This document shows positions 34,666 to 43,092 of a DNA stretch of 58,872 bases, in pieces (the first letter of the stretch is position 1; every line of letters begins with the position of its first letter). The stretch lies in assembly GCF_014199215.1 (NCBI RefSeq), contig NZ_JACIJC010000008.1, forward strand, positions 1 through 58,872, in the 5' to 3' direction. A program made the position numbers and the translations under genes. This DNA is from Sphingobium boeckii (GTDB lineage: Bacteria; Pseudomonadota; Alphaproteobacteria; Sphingomonadales; Sphingomonadaceae). The notes below the pieces were generated by a model. The model worked only from the letters and a program-made list of their open reading frames with translations. It ran no database searches and had not been told where the DNA came from.

Positions 34666-36207
34666 ATGTTTGAACTATACCGCCGGATCATTCCTGTCCT
34701 CAAGTCAGGATTTCGGCGGCCAAGGGCAGTCGATCCCGATATTGAGAGCAATATCGTGACCAAAACACTGCCGGCCATACAGGCGGATGCGCCGCCGGTG
34801 GTGCGCGACTATCGGCTGATCGCCCTGATCATTGCCAGCGCGCTGTTCATGGAAAATCTGGACGCAACCGTGCTGACCACGGCACTGCCGACGCTGGCGC
34901 GCGACTTTGGCGTCACGCCTCCCGCGGTCAGTGTTACGGTCACTGCCTATCTACTCGCGCTGGCGGTGTTCGTGCCGGTATCCGGCTACATGGCCGACCG
35001 ATTTGGAGCACGCAACGTGTTCCGAAGCGCTATCCTGATCTTCATGGCCGGTTCGCTGGTGTGCGCGCTTGCGCCCTCGCTGCTCACGATCGCGGTCGCG
35101 CGCTTCGTTCAGGGGATGGGCGGCGCGATGATGGTGCCCGTAGGCCGTCTCGTGCTGCTGCGCTCAGTCGAAAAGAATGAGTTCGTCGCGTCGCAGGCGT
35201 GGCTGCTTATGCCGGGGTTGCTGGGCACTATCCTGGGTCCGCCGGTTGGCGGATTCATCGTCACATTTCTCGACTGGCGCTGGATCTTCTGGATCAACCT
35301 GCCAATCGGTGCGGTCGGGATCTATCTGATCGGCCGCTTCATCCCCGAGTTGCGCAGCAGCACCTCACGCCGGTTCGACGGGACGGGGTTCGTCGTATCT
35401 GGACTGGCGCTCAGCGCGCTGATGTTCGGTTTCGAACTGGCAGGTCCGGCGCACGAACCTCATCTTGGGTGGCCCCTCATCCTATTGGGCGCTGTGATGG
35501 TCGTCGTCTATCTCTGGCATTCGAGCCGATCATCCGATCCCATTCTCGATCTGTCCTTATTGCGCATTCCGACATTTCGTCTGGCCATGATCGGCGGTTC
35601 GCTCACGCGGATCACGCAGGGCGCGCAGCCCTATCTGCTGTCGCTTATGATGCAGCTCGGATTCGGCTTCACGGCGTTTCAAAGTGGCGCGATCACGCTC
35701 GCGACCGCGCTGGGCACTTTTGCCATGAAAAGCCAGGTTGTCAGGATCCTGCGTCACCTGGGCTTTCGCAATGGCCTCGTGCTGATGGGTCTGCTTGGCG
35801 GGTGCACTTATGCTGCCTGCGGGTTTTTTCAGCCGGGTTGGCCTGTGTCCGCGATGTTCTGCGTTCTGGTGCTCGCGGGCTTCTTCATGTCTTTCCAGTT
35901 CACCGCCTATAATACGATCGCCTATGATGAGATCCCGGCAGACCGCATGAGCAGCGCCACCAGCTTCTACTCCACTTTCCAGCAGTTGACGCTCTCGCTT
36001 GGGATCTGCACCGCAGCCACGGTGCTCCAGCTCATGGCGGCAAGGGAAGGGTCAGAAGATCCTGATTTTACCGATTTTTCACTGGCGTTCTGGGTGGTCA
36101 CCGGCATTTCCTTATGCTCCTTTTTCGCCAACATCCGTTTCCATCCCCAGGCCGGTGCCGAATTGGCGCGCCGCTCGGCTAACGCCTCGTCAACCCCGGC
36201 CGGATGA
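34666..36207 (+). CDS. MFS transporter, DHA2 (EmrB/QacA) type, about 14 TM
   Basis: A 513 aa inner-membrane carrier. After a 55-residue cytosolic leader, TM1 carries LDATVLTTALPTLARDFGV, the DHA2 motif, and GYMADRFGARNVF follows TM2. About 14 hydrophobic segments are present. The family mostly exports drugs or aromatic compounds. No clear ribosome site precedes ATG 34666; GTG at 34756 (MTKTLPAIQ...) is a possible alternative. Its 3' end overlaps the convergent AAHS-type gene by 29 bp. It may export toxic intermediates of the adjacent dioxygenase operon. Confidence 0.83.
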   Translation: MFELYRRIIPVLKSGFRRPRAVDPDIESNIVTKTLPAIQADAPPVVRDYRLIALIIASALFMENLDATVLTTALPTLARDFGVTPPAVSVTVTAYLLALAVFVPVSGYMADRFGARNVFRSAILIFMAGSLVCALAPSLLTIAVARFVQGMGGAMMVPVGRLVLLRSVEKNEFVASQAWLLMPGLLGTILGPPVGGFIVTFLDWRWIFWINLPIGAVGIYLIGRFIPELRSSTSRRFDGTGFVVSGLALSALMFGFELAGPAHEPHLGWPLILLGAVMVVVYLWHSSRSSDPILDLSLLRIPTFRLAMIGGSLTRITQGAQPYLLSLMMQLGFGFTAFQSGAITLATALGTFAMKSQVVRILRHLGFRNGLVLMGLLGGCTYAACGFFQPGWPVSAMFCVLVLAGFFMSFQFTAYNTIAYDEIPADRMSSATSFYSTFQQLTLSLGICTAATVLQLMAAREGSEDPDFTDFSLAFWVVTGISLCSFFANIRFHPQAGAELARRSANASSTPAG

Positions 36208-37495
36208 AGGCATAGGCGCCGGCTGCGATCACGAAGAGAATGGCGATAAAGCCGAACCCAGCAAAGACGGCGGTGATGGTCATCTCCGGCTTCAAGACGT
36301 TCGAAGCGCCGATCGCGAGACCGAAGCCCAGAGGACCGACGACCTTGCCCACGCCACCAGCGGCATAGCTGATGCCGGATGACCGTCCACGCGCCGCCGC
36401 CGGGAAAATCTCGGCCGTGTAAGCCGCCAGCACCGCAAAGGAGGCATCGGCGAAAACGAAGGCCAGCCCGAGCGCCATCCAGAAATGCTCCTGCCCGACG
36501 ATCACGCCCCGCGCCACGAAGCTGGCGAGCATGACGCTCAACGCCGCCCCGATGCACACCGAGATGCCGGCGCGGCGTCGCCCGACCCGATCGGAAATGG
36601 CACCGATACATAGCCGCGAAGTCATCCCGATCGCAGCAATGATGATCATCAGCTTCGCCGCTTCACCTGGGGCAATGCCCTGAACCTGAACGATCAGAGT
36701 GGGCGACCACATGACCAGCGCGGTATAGGCCGTCACCGTACCGAAGTTGGTGACGATCCCGGCGATGAGTGCTGCAGTGTCTGATTTGGCTTTGGCCGCG
36801 CCGCTCGCCGCAGGTGCCGTCCACACGATCTCCGGATCGCCCGAAGTCCAGCGCAGCGCTTTGGTGGCTTCATCCACCCGGCCTTTGCCGCCCAACCAGC
36901 TCGGTGATTCAGGCAGTGCCTTCAAGGCGATGATCGCCAGAAAGCCGGGCAGAGTGCCGAGCAGGAACAGCCCCCGCCAACCTAGAACATCCGTCATCGT
37001 CGCAGCGCTCAACGCGCCCAATACCAGACCACTCGCCGCGGCTGTTGAGAGAAAGCCGCTCGCAAAGCCCTTGCGGCTCGCAGGCACGATCTCTTGCACC
37101 AGGATGATCGGCACGAAAAATCCGCCGACGCCAAGCCCGACAAGCGCCCGGACGGAGGCGAGATAGACCCAATTCCCCTCGGGCGTGAAAGCGAGCAGCA
37201 GGCTCGCCGTAGCCGTGACGAGAAGAGAGGCGACAAAGGCCAGTTTGCGGCCATAGCGATCGGCCACCGCACCCCATATCAAAGATCCCGCAAGCCCTCC
37301 CAGACCGGAGGAAAGAAGAACGGTGGCGGACTCGCCGACACTGAGTGCCCAGGGCTTCACAATGAAGGCCAGCACGAACGCGATCACGTAATTGTCGAAG
37401 AATTCAAACATCGCGCCCAGCGCGAAGATCGCGATCACCCGCCACTGACGGCTGTTGAGCCGTTCTTGTGGTCCCGACATTACATTTGCACTCAT
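36179..37495 (-). CDS. MFS transporter, aromatic acid:H+ symporter (AAHS/PcaK) type
   Basis: A 438 aa carrier with about 12 TM segments. The TM1 region MFEFFDNYVIAFVLAFI (D-x-x-hydrophobic-hydrophobic) and the loops GAVADRYGRKLAF and GAISDRVGRRRAG match the AAHS and sugar-porter-like group that includes PcaK, BenK and MucK, which take up aromatic acids or muconate. LPESPSWLGGKGR follows TM6. It is convergent with the DHA2-type carrier, overlapping by 29 bp. As the likely importer for this catabolic set it would bring an aromatic carboxylate into the cytosol. Confidence 0.83.
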   Translation of the reverse strand: MSANVMSGPQERLNSRQWRVIAIFALGAMFEFFDNYVIAFVLAFIVKPWALSVGESATVLLSSGLGGLAGSLIWGAVADRYGRKLAFVASLLVTATASLLLAFTPEGNWVYLASVRALVGLGVGGFFVPIILVQEIVPASRKGFASGFLSTAAASGLVLGALSAATMTDVLGWRGLFLLGTLPGFLAIIALKALPESPSWLGGKGRVDEATKALRWTSGDPEIVWTAPAASGAAKAKSDTAALIAGIVTNFGTVTAYTALVMWSPTLIVQVQGIAPGEAAKLMIIIAAIGMTSRLCIGAISDRVGRRRAGISVCIGAALSVMLASFVARGVIVGQEHFWMALGLAFVFADASFAVLAAYTAEIFPAAARGRSSGISYAAGGVGKVVGPLGFGLAIGASNVLKPEMTITAVFAGFGFIAILFVIAAGAYAFIRPGLTRR

Positions 37496-38046
37496 CCGAA
37501 AACCCTCAGCACAGCGTCAACGATGGAAACAAGCGCGTTCGGCGAGACGCGACCTCCCGGGATTTCAATGTGCGATGATGTGGGCAAGCTCTTCTCCTTC
37601 GCGCGTTCATAGCGCGCATTTTTTTTGAACCGGTGACATTATCGCGGCTGACGATGACGTAGCGTCGGCGGAATTTTTAGCCAATAGCGGCTGCCAGGCG
37701 CAGAATTTCTCCACATCGCACACGCCTCCCAGCCCGTCGAAGATGCCGGCTCTGACCGACGTCCTGTGCCGTTCTCAACGGTATCCTGATCAAGTTTTCG
37801 ATATAATAAAATCGTCTGCTCAGTGCATAACATTGGTGTCATGCTGTCATCGCAGCGGATTGCCGATAATCCGTTTAGCAAAACCTTATGCTCCGGCATG
37901 GCAATCGCATCGTCATTTCTTCGGCACACTCCGCTATCCGAAGGGCGGTGTCAGTCCGGCCCGTGATACGATCCGTACATCGGCAAGGTCGCAGGTCGGA
38001 TTTCATTGGAGGCGGACATCCGCCTGCAACATGATGGAGAGTGTGC
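37496..38046. promoter_or_regulatory. Divergent intergenic region, 551 bp
   Basis: Lies between the AAHS-type carrier (minus) and the HpcH/HpaI aldolase (plus). A perfect TATAAT occurs at 37802-37807 but without a good -35 at normal spacing, and it would leave a 230-nt leader before the aldolase. A small hairpin with a T run is listed separately. A short minus-strand open frame at 37639-37929 has no coding character and no ribosome site, so I do not call a gene. Confidence 0.4.
37601..37626 (+). terminator. Short hairpin plus eight T, possible terminator
   Basis: GCGCG (37601-37605) and CGCGC (37613-37617) form a 5-bp stem with a 7-nt loop, followed within one base by eight T. It has intrinsic-terminator form on the plus strand, but no plus-strand gene ends here, so it could end an unseen small transcript or be chance. 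Confidence 0.3.
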
Positions 38047-38925
38047 ATGGAAATTGATTTGGCGTCGACGCGCCTTAACGGTGTAATCCGTCAGCTTGAG
38101 GCCGGAAAGCCCGCTTTCACGTCATTCATCTATGCGGAAAAGGAATCCGCCATCACGTTCAGCCAGTCGCCGAATGACGGAGTGATTTTTGAGCTGGAAC
38201 ATAATCCGTGGGATATCTCCGCGCTGAGAGATTCGCTTCAGTTCATGTTGAACCGGCGCCAGATGGTCCAGTCCGGATCGCTCGCACCCAAGGTGACCCC
38301 GATGGCCCGCATTCCTGCGAGTGGCGATGAAAAGAACCAATGGTTCGCCAAACAGGCGCTCGATTTGGGATGTTACGGGATCGTGTGGCCGCGGATCAGC
38401 ACGGTTGATCAGGCGTATCACGCCGTTGCCGCCTGTCGCTATGCGCGCCTTCAGGACAAACCGCTTTATCATCCCGCAGGGCTTCGTGGCGATGGCCCTA
38501 TGGCGGCGGCGCGCTATTGGGGGCTGACCCAGCAGGAATATTATCGCAAGGCGGATGTCTGGCCGCTCAATCCCGAGGGCGAAATTCTGGTCATCCTGAT
38601 GATCGAAGATACCAAAGGCATCGAAAATCTCGATGCGATCCTGTCACAGGTGCCAGGCGTGGGCGTTGTGCTTTTCGGCGAAGGCGATCTCAGTCAGGAA
38701 CTCGGCGTGCCCCGGCAATATGATCACCCGCTCGTGCTGGATGCGCTGGCGGAGGTGCGCCGGATCTGCAAGCGGCATAATGTCGCGATCGGGCATCCCC
38801 ATGTGAACGCCAACAATGTCGAGCGCCTGCTCGATGAGGGATTCAACTTCCTGATGACATTCCCGCTGCGGGATTTTTCGGCAATCAACAAAGGCATCGC
38901 ATACGCCGGAAGCCATACGGGCTGA
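38047..38925 (+). CDS. HpcH/HpaI aldolase family protein
   Basis: A 292 aa class II aldolase/citrate-lyase-beta fold protein. The catalytic region shows MARIPASGDEKNQWFAKQAL and LGCYGIVWPRIST (the Arg and GxxGxxxP loop), then MIEDTKGIENLDAIL (metal Glu) and GVVLFGEGDLSQELGVPRQ (metal Asp). The family cleaves 4-hydroxy-2-oxo acids to pyruvate and an aldehyde or oxo acid, so it could split the product of LigJ into pyruvate and oxaloacetate. ATG at 38047 with GGAGAG upstream is preferred to GTG at 38041. A long perfect hairpin follows the stop. Confidence 0.87.
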   Translation: MEIDLASTRLNGVIRQLEAGKPAFTSFIYAEKESAITFSQSPNDGVIFELEHNPWDISALRDSLQFMLNRRQMVQSGSLAPKVTPMARIPASGDEKNQWFAKQALDLGCYGIVWPRISTVDQAYHAVAACRYARLQDKPLYHPAGLRGDGPMAAARYWGLTQQEYYRKADVWPLNPEGEILVILMIEDTKGIENLDAILSQVPGVGVVLFGEGDLSQELGVPRQYDHPLVLDALAEVRRICKRHNVAIGHPHVNANNVERLLDEGFNFLMTFPLRDFSAINKGIAYAGSHTG

Positions 38926-38947
38926 TCGCCGGCAGACAATCGGTTCG

Positions 38948-38992
38948 ATGGAGCAGGGCGAGCGTATCGATGATGCGCTCGCCCTGCTCCAT
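38948..38992. terminator. Perfect 17-bp hairpin between convergent genes
   Basis: The arms 38948-38964 and 38976-38992 are exact reverse complements (17 bp) around an 11-nt loop. The hairpin sits between the aldolase stop (38925) and the cupin stop (38999), so it is placed to end transcription from both sides. It lacks a clear T run, so stem strength or 3'-end protection rather than a classical terminator is possible. Confidence 0.65.
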
Positions 38993-38998
38993 AGGCGC

Positions 38999-39709
38999 TT
39001 ATTTCAGTTCGAATTCGACAAGCTCGACCGTCGTCGTGCCGATGTTGCGCACGACGCGTTTTGGTCCTGCATCCTGCCAGAAGAAATCGCCCGGATCGAG
39101 GAACATGCCCCGATCGCGCTTGCCCTCTGAAATCTCCGCAATATCACCGCCCTTGACGACGATGCGCATTCCGGGTGCCGTTTGCGAAATGGCCGGCGCA
39201 CTTTGCCCGGGGGCGAGGATCAAACGCCAGGCGCGGACACGATCATTGTCGAGCACCTGCGTATAGCCCTCGCGAGGCTGCGGATTGAAGCCGTAAGGCG
39301 ACGGGCTTTTGAACACGGCCTGAAGCACCTTCATGGTGGTGGCGCCGCCATTCTGCCCGCGATTGATGAGCTGCTTCTTGGTGAAATTGCTGAAGGATAC
39401 GTCGCCCATATACGGACCCTTCCCGTTCGGACGGATCCGGTGCACCGGTTCACCCGGCTCCTGGCCCTCCGCCTCGGCCGGATAGTCGGCCATGTACACA
39501 CTGATCTGATCCTGGCGATGATGGTGGAAATCGGATCCACGCCCAGGCGGCATTTGAACCTTCAGCAAGGTGATGAACTCATTGCTGAAAACGGGCACAT
39601 GATAAGCGGAATCAACAAGCTCGACCGCCTCGTGGGTCGGCTGCGACAAAGCCACGCCGCCCATTGGCAGCAAGGCAAGAGCGCAAATCTTGAACAACGC
39701 TGAACGCAT
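38999..39709 (-). CDS. Exported cupin protein A
   Basis: A 236 aa protein with a Sec signal (residues 1 to about 22, LFKICALALLPMGGVALSQ). The mature chain is a bicupin: the first barrel has SDFHHHRQDQISVYM near 60 (His-rich metal site), the second begins DNDRVRAWRLILAPGQSAPA near 155 and closes VRNIGTTTVELVEFELK. The same layout, especially DNDRVRAWRL and the last 15 residues, recurs in the cupin at 40660-41364. Likely periplasmic; cupins of this sort may be dioxygenases, isomerases or binding proteins. Divergent from another exported cupin at 40058. Confidence 0.82.
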   Translation of the reverse strand: MRSALFKICALALLPMGGVALSQPTHEAVELVDSAYHVPVFSNEFITLLKVQMPPGRGSDFHHHRQDQISVYMADYPAEAEGQEPGEPVHRIRPNGKGPYMGDVSFSNFTKKQLINRGQNGGATTMKVLQAVFKSPSPYGFNPQPREGYTQVLDNDRVRAWRLILAPGQSAPAISQTAPGMRIVVKGGDIAEISEGKRDRGMFLDPGDFFWQDAGPKRVVRNIGTTTVELVEFELK

Positions 39710-40057
39710 GAACTATCATCCTCTCACGCTTCCGGGCCGCCCTTGTTGGCGCGCCGGACTGGTTACCGAAGAGCCGCTCATTTTTAAGCCGATCTCCCGG
39801 AGCCCCGATCGATAGAAGACACCGGGGTGATCTGCCCAATCAAATCGGCGTACCCCGCATAAGATCGTTGACCAGCACGCCCGGCCGCGGATTGCCGCCA
39901 TGCCGGTCAGCCAATCGCGGAGATCGGAGCCAATCTCATGCCCAGGACACTTTTTGTGATGGGATTGTGCGGCCTTTCAGCATTAGTCTTCCTTCAAACA
40001 GAATTCGCCGATTAGCAGTCCATCCGGACACGCAGCGCGGTGGAGAGGGAGCCGAGG
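39710..40057. promoter_or_regulatory. Divergent intergenic region between two exported cupin genes
   Basis: This 348-bp gap should hold promoters for the minus-strand cupin (start 39709) and the plus-strand cupin (start 40058). I see no coding frame of quality, no clear -35/-10 pair and no strong palindrome. Confidence 0.35.
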
Positions 40058-40633
40058 ATGAAAATGATCGACCGCACAGGATGCGCGCTGTTGTTGGCCG
40101 TGGCCCCCGCGCTTGCGTGCGCGCAAACGCCCGCAGCGCCGGCAAACCAGCAGCCATCGCCGGCCGAGCAGGCGATGATCGATGCCGCGCAGGCGGCTCC
40201 GCCTGCCTTTATTTCAGCCGAGCAGATCTCGGACTATATCGCTGAGGGCAGAGCGGCCGAAGCCGCCGGGCAGCCGTGGCAGACCAAGCCTCCCTTCATG
40301 AGAAGCGTCGGCGCGGTCGGGCCGTTCGTGCTGTCGATAGAATATCGCAATATTCCCGCGCCGGATTACACCATCCATCAGACGGAATACGAACTGTTCG
40401 TGGTGCTTGAGGGATCAGGCTCGATGCGGATCGGGGGCGAACTCAAGGATCCCTTTCGCTACCGTCGGACCAACCTTGCTTCGAAGGTCATCGTTGGTGG
40501 CGAAGAGCGGAAGATCAGCAAAGGCGATGTTCTGATGATTTCGCCGAAAACGGCACATGGCGTGAGCCAGTCCGATGGAAAGCTTGTTCTTCTGGCGCTT
40601 CACATGCCGCCGCCAGCCGCGCCTGAAAAATAG
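40058..40633 (+). CDS. Exported cupin protein B
   Basis: A 191 aa protein. Residues 1-22 form a Sec signal (GCALLLAVAPALACAQ). The rest is one cupin barrel: IHQTEYELFVVLEGSGSMRIG carries the His/Glu of motif 1, and GDVLMISPKTAHGVSQSD carries the motif 2 His. ATG at 40058 follows GAGG and AGGGAG. It is convergent with the cupin at 40660 and not closely like the other two. A periplasmic metal-binding role is likely; the reaction is unknown. Confidence 0.82.
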   Translation: MKMIDRTGCALLLAVAPALACAQTPAAPANQQPSPAEQAMIDAAQAAPPAFISAEQISDYIAEGRAAEAAGQPWQTKPPFMRSVGAVGPFVLSIEYRNIPAPDYTIHQTEYELFVVLEGSGSMRIGGELKDPFRYRRTNLASKVIVGGEERKISKGDVLMISPKTAHGVSQSDGKLVLLALHMPPPAAPEK

Positions 40634-40659
40634 ATTCGGGATGCCAGTTCGGCCCGCTT

Positions 40660-41364
40660 CTATTTGAATTCGTACTCGACCAATTCGATGCGGGTCGTTC
40701 CGGTGTTGCGCACGCTGCGTGTGACGCCGGGAGACTGCCAGTAAAAATGGTCGCCGCGCAGAATGACGCTTCGGCTTGGATGTCCCGCCGATAATTCCTC
40801 GAGTTCACCACCATCGATGACCACTCTTAAGCCGGGCGCGATCTGCGTTATCGCCGGCGCGCGTTCGCCCGGTTCGAGCGTCAATCGCCACGCGCGCACC
40901 CGATCATTGTCAATTTCCAGCTTATAGCCCTGAGCTGGGCGCTCGGCGGTTACAAAGCCCTGCGGATTGGCTGTGTTCAGTTCCAGGCAAATCTGGTGCA
41001 TCGGCAGGATACCGGGATTCACATCACGATGCGTATTCGTCGGCTTACCGAAATAGCTGACATAACTCAGGTCTCCGCGCTTGGGCTTGCGCGGTTTGCC
41101 CGGCGGGCCATTGAGCGGCTGGGTATATCCTTCGGGTGGATAGTCTTCCATCACCACGCAGGACATATCCTGACTATGCACATGATAGTTGGAGGCCTTG
41201 CCGGCCGGAATATCCATCCACAATATGGCAAGCAGCTCATTTTCGAACGCAATGGCGCGATACGATGCTTGCCGGTGCGGCACAGGCGCATCCTGCGATG
41301 CCGCGGATTTTTGGGCAAAGGCGAGGCCACACAGGGCTGTTGCAGCGAGCAAAATGTATTTCAT
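40660..41364 (-). CDS. Exported cupin protein C, paralogue of A
   Basis: A 234 aa protein with a Sec signal (YILLAATALCGLAFAQ). First barrel: SNYHVHSQDMSCVVM, with two of the His kept relative to protein A. Second barrel: DNDRVRAWRLTLEPGERAPA and VRNTGTTRIELVEYEFK, nearly matching protein A. The ATG at 41364 has GGAGAGA 6 nt upstream; in-frame codons further upstream have none. Divergent from the dienelactone-hydrolase-like gene. Duplication with a change at the metal site suggests the two have diverged in substrate or metal. Confidence 0.82.
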   Translation of the reverse strand: MKYILLAATALCGLAFAQKSAASQDAPVPHRQASYRAIAFENELLAILWMDIPAGKASNYHVHSQDMSCVVMEDYPPEGYTQPLNGPPGKPRKPKRGDLSYVSYFGKPTNTHRDVNPGILPMHQICLELNTANPQGFVTAERPAQGYKLEIDNDRVRAWRLTLEPGERAPAITQIAPGLRVVIDGGELEELSAGHPSRSVILRGDHFYWQSPGVTRSVRNTGTTRIELVEYEFK

Positions 41365-41641
41365 GCCTGTCTCTCCCCGTGCCTTCGCCGCTTGGGCATG
41401 GGGCCATCTGTAGTCCGGCGGCAATCTCCAGGCCCATAAAATCATGCTGCCGGCGCATCGGAACAGTTAAATGGCCAAGCAAATTGGCGGCATCGCCGCG
41501 CAGGGCGGCTTTGGCCGCAACGGTAATCGGTCATGGCAGTTTTTCTATGGCTGATTCGATTCCGGATGTGCCTAACTGACACCGCACCACGTCCACGCAA
41601 CGCGTCATGGAAAGGCGGGGGTGAAGCGGAGGAGGATTATC

Positions 41642-42607
41642 GTGAAGGTTCACATGCTTATGTTGCTGGGAGGCCTGAGCGCGCTCGGCCTGTCCAGCGC
41701 CGCCATTTCGCAACAGCAGACGGCATCGCCGGCGCAGGCAGGAGGAAGCACCGCCACGGCCTCGGGACAATCGGTTGAAGATATGCTGCTCGAAAAAGGC
41801 AAGCAGGGCAATCTCACGCTCGACGAAGTAATCCTGGTGGAGGAATTGCTCGGTGTCGACACTTGGCGCACGGCCAAGGTGGCCCTGTCTTCGCGCCGAC
41901 ATGAAGATATCACCATCACGCGCGATGGTCGCGAATTGGGTGCGCTTGTCGTCTATCCCGACAGGCCGGAAAAGGCGCCCGTTGTGGTGATGATCCCCGA
42001 GGATCAGGGGCTTAACCGGTGGGCGCGCGATATGGCCGATCAGATCGCCGCGATGGGCTATATCGTCGTCGCGCCCGATTTCCTTTACGGGCTTGCGCCC
42101 AATGGCAAAGGCGGCAGCGCATTTCCCGACGTGCGCAGCGTATTTTTGGCCCACCGCGCCAAAGTGAAGGATGATCTGGGCTGGACGGCGGATCTCAATG
42201 CCTGGGCCGATTATGCGCTAAAGCTGCCGCAGGCCAGCGGCAAACTGGCGGTCGTCGGCTTTGCCTGGGGCGGAGGACGTGCCGCCTGGTTCGCCACGTC
42301 GCGCAAGGACATCAGCGCCGCATTCCTTTTCTATGACGCCTTTCCGGCAGCCGCGCCGGTCGAAAATGTAACAGCGCCGGTTTATGGCTTTTATGCGGAA
42401 TTCGATCCTCGGGTGACACGGTCGCTCGAAGCCACCAAGGCCAGAATGGCCGCGGCGGGCAAGAGATATGAGCCGATCATGTACCCCGGATCCGAACATA
42501 TGTTCGTGCGCCTGGGGGATGAGCCGCGAAACAAGAATGTAGCCAATATCCTCGCGCGTCATGAATCGCTGGCACGGCTTCAGAAGCTGCTGGCGCAATC
42601 ATGGTGA
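41642..42607 (+). CDS. Exported dienelactone-hydrolase-like protein with Ala at the nucleophile
   Basis: A 321 aa protein starting at GTG 41642, chosen for GGAGGAGG 6 nt upstream. It has a Sec signal (MLMLLGGLSALGLSSAA) and a low-complexity linker to about 45. The DLH fold follows: IPEDQGL, GYIVVAPDFLYG, then VVGFAWGGGRAAW, where Ala208 occupies the Cys/Ser nucleophile site. The acid FYAEFDPRV (Asp255) and PGSEHMFVR (His286) are kept. The protein is therefore unlikely to hydrolyse esters in the usual way. A close relative with Ser is encoded at 50465-51361. Periplasmic. Confidence 0.83.
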   Translation: MKVHMLMLLGGLSALGLSSAAISQQQTASPAQAGGSTATASGQSVEDMLLEKGKQGNLTLDEVILVEELLGVDTWRTAKVALSSRRHEDITITRDGRELGALVVYPDRPEKAPVVVMIPEDQGLNRWARDMADQIAAMGYIVVAPDFLYGLAPNGKGGSAFPDVRSVFLAHRAKVKDDLGWTADLNAWADYALKLPQASGKLAVVGFAWGGGRAAWFATSRKDISAAFLFYDAFPAAAPVENVTAPVYGFYAEFDPRVTRSLEATKARMAAAGKRYEPIMYPGSEHMFVRLGDEPRNKNVANILARHESLARLQKLLAQSW

Positions 42608-42649
42608 CCGCGCAGCCATCGTCGCTCATGCTTCGCGTTTGACCTGCCA

Positions 42650-42684
42650 TCGGTATGCCGGAGAACGACCCTCCAGCATACCGA
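42650..42684. terminator. Hairpin between convergent genes, terminator candidate
   Basis: TCGGTATGCCGGAG (42650-42663) pairs with CTCCAGCATACCGA (42671-42684): 14 bp with one mismatch and a 7-nt loop. It lies between the stops of the DLH-like and cytochrome c genes. No T run is present. Confidence 0.55.
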
Positions 42685-42723
42685 GTCAGGCTGAAGGCGT
42701 CAGCGAACGAAAGCGGGACTCAC

Positions 42724-43080
42724 TTATCTGAGTGATTTGAGATAGGCGATGATCGCCGCGCGAGCCTTGGGATCGCGCATCCCGCCATAAACCATGCTCG
42801 TACCCGGCACCGTCTTGGACGGTTGCGCCAGATAGGCGTCAAGCTTCGCGTCGGTCCACACGATCTTCGCGGCCTTGAGCGCCTTTGAATAAACGAAGCC
42901 CGGCTTTGCTGCCGCTGGCTTGCCGGCAAGATTGCTCAGTTCAGGGCCGAGTTTTTTCGCGCCACCGGCTTTGATGGCGTGGCAGGTCGCGCATTGTCCG
43001 AAGGCCGGGGGAGCCGTCGATTGCGCCTGTGCAGGTGCGATCATGGCGACGAGAGGTATGAGAGGCAGAAGGGTACGCAT
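42724..43080 (-). CDS. Class I cytochrome c
   Basis: A 118 aa protein with a Sec signal (residues 1-20, LLPLIPLVAMIAPAQAQ), a single CATCH haem site near residue 30 and a probable axial Met in PGTSMVYGGM near 95. Size and pattern match soluble cytochrome c2-type carriers of the periplasm. It lies 12 bp downstream of the exported RraA-like gene, in the minus-strand run that begins with the molybdenum hydroxylase, so it may accept electrons from that enzyme. That pairing is inference. Confidence 0.9.
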   Translation of the reverse strand: MRTLLPLIPLVAMIAPAQAQSTAPPAFGQCATCHAIKAGGAKKLGPELSNLAGKPAAAKPGFVYSKALKAAKIVWTDAKLDAYLAQPSKTVPGTSMVYGGMRDPKARAAIIAYLKSLR

Positions 43081-43092
43081 CCGCTGCTCCGC

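Noticed and set aside
37639-37929. Possible small gene on the minus strand in the 37.5-38.0 kb gap
   Set aside because: No ribosome site, no recognisable family, and residue composition is not protein-like.
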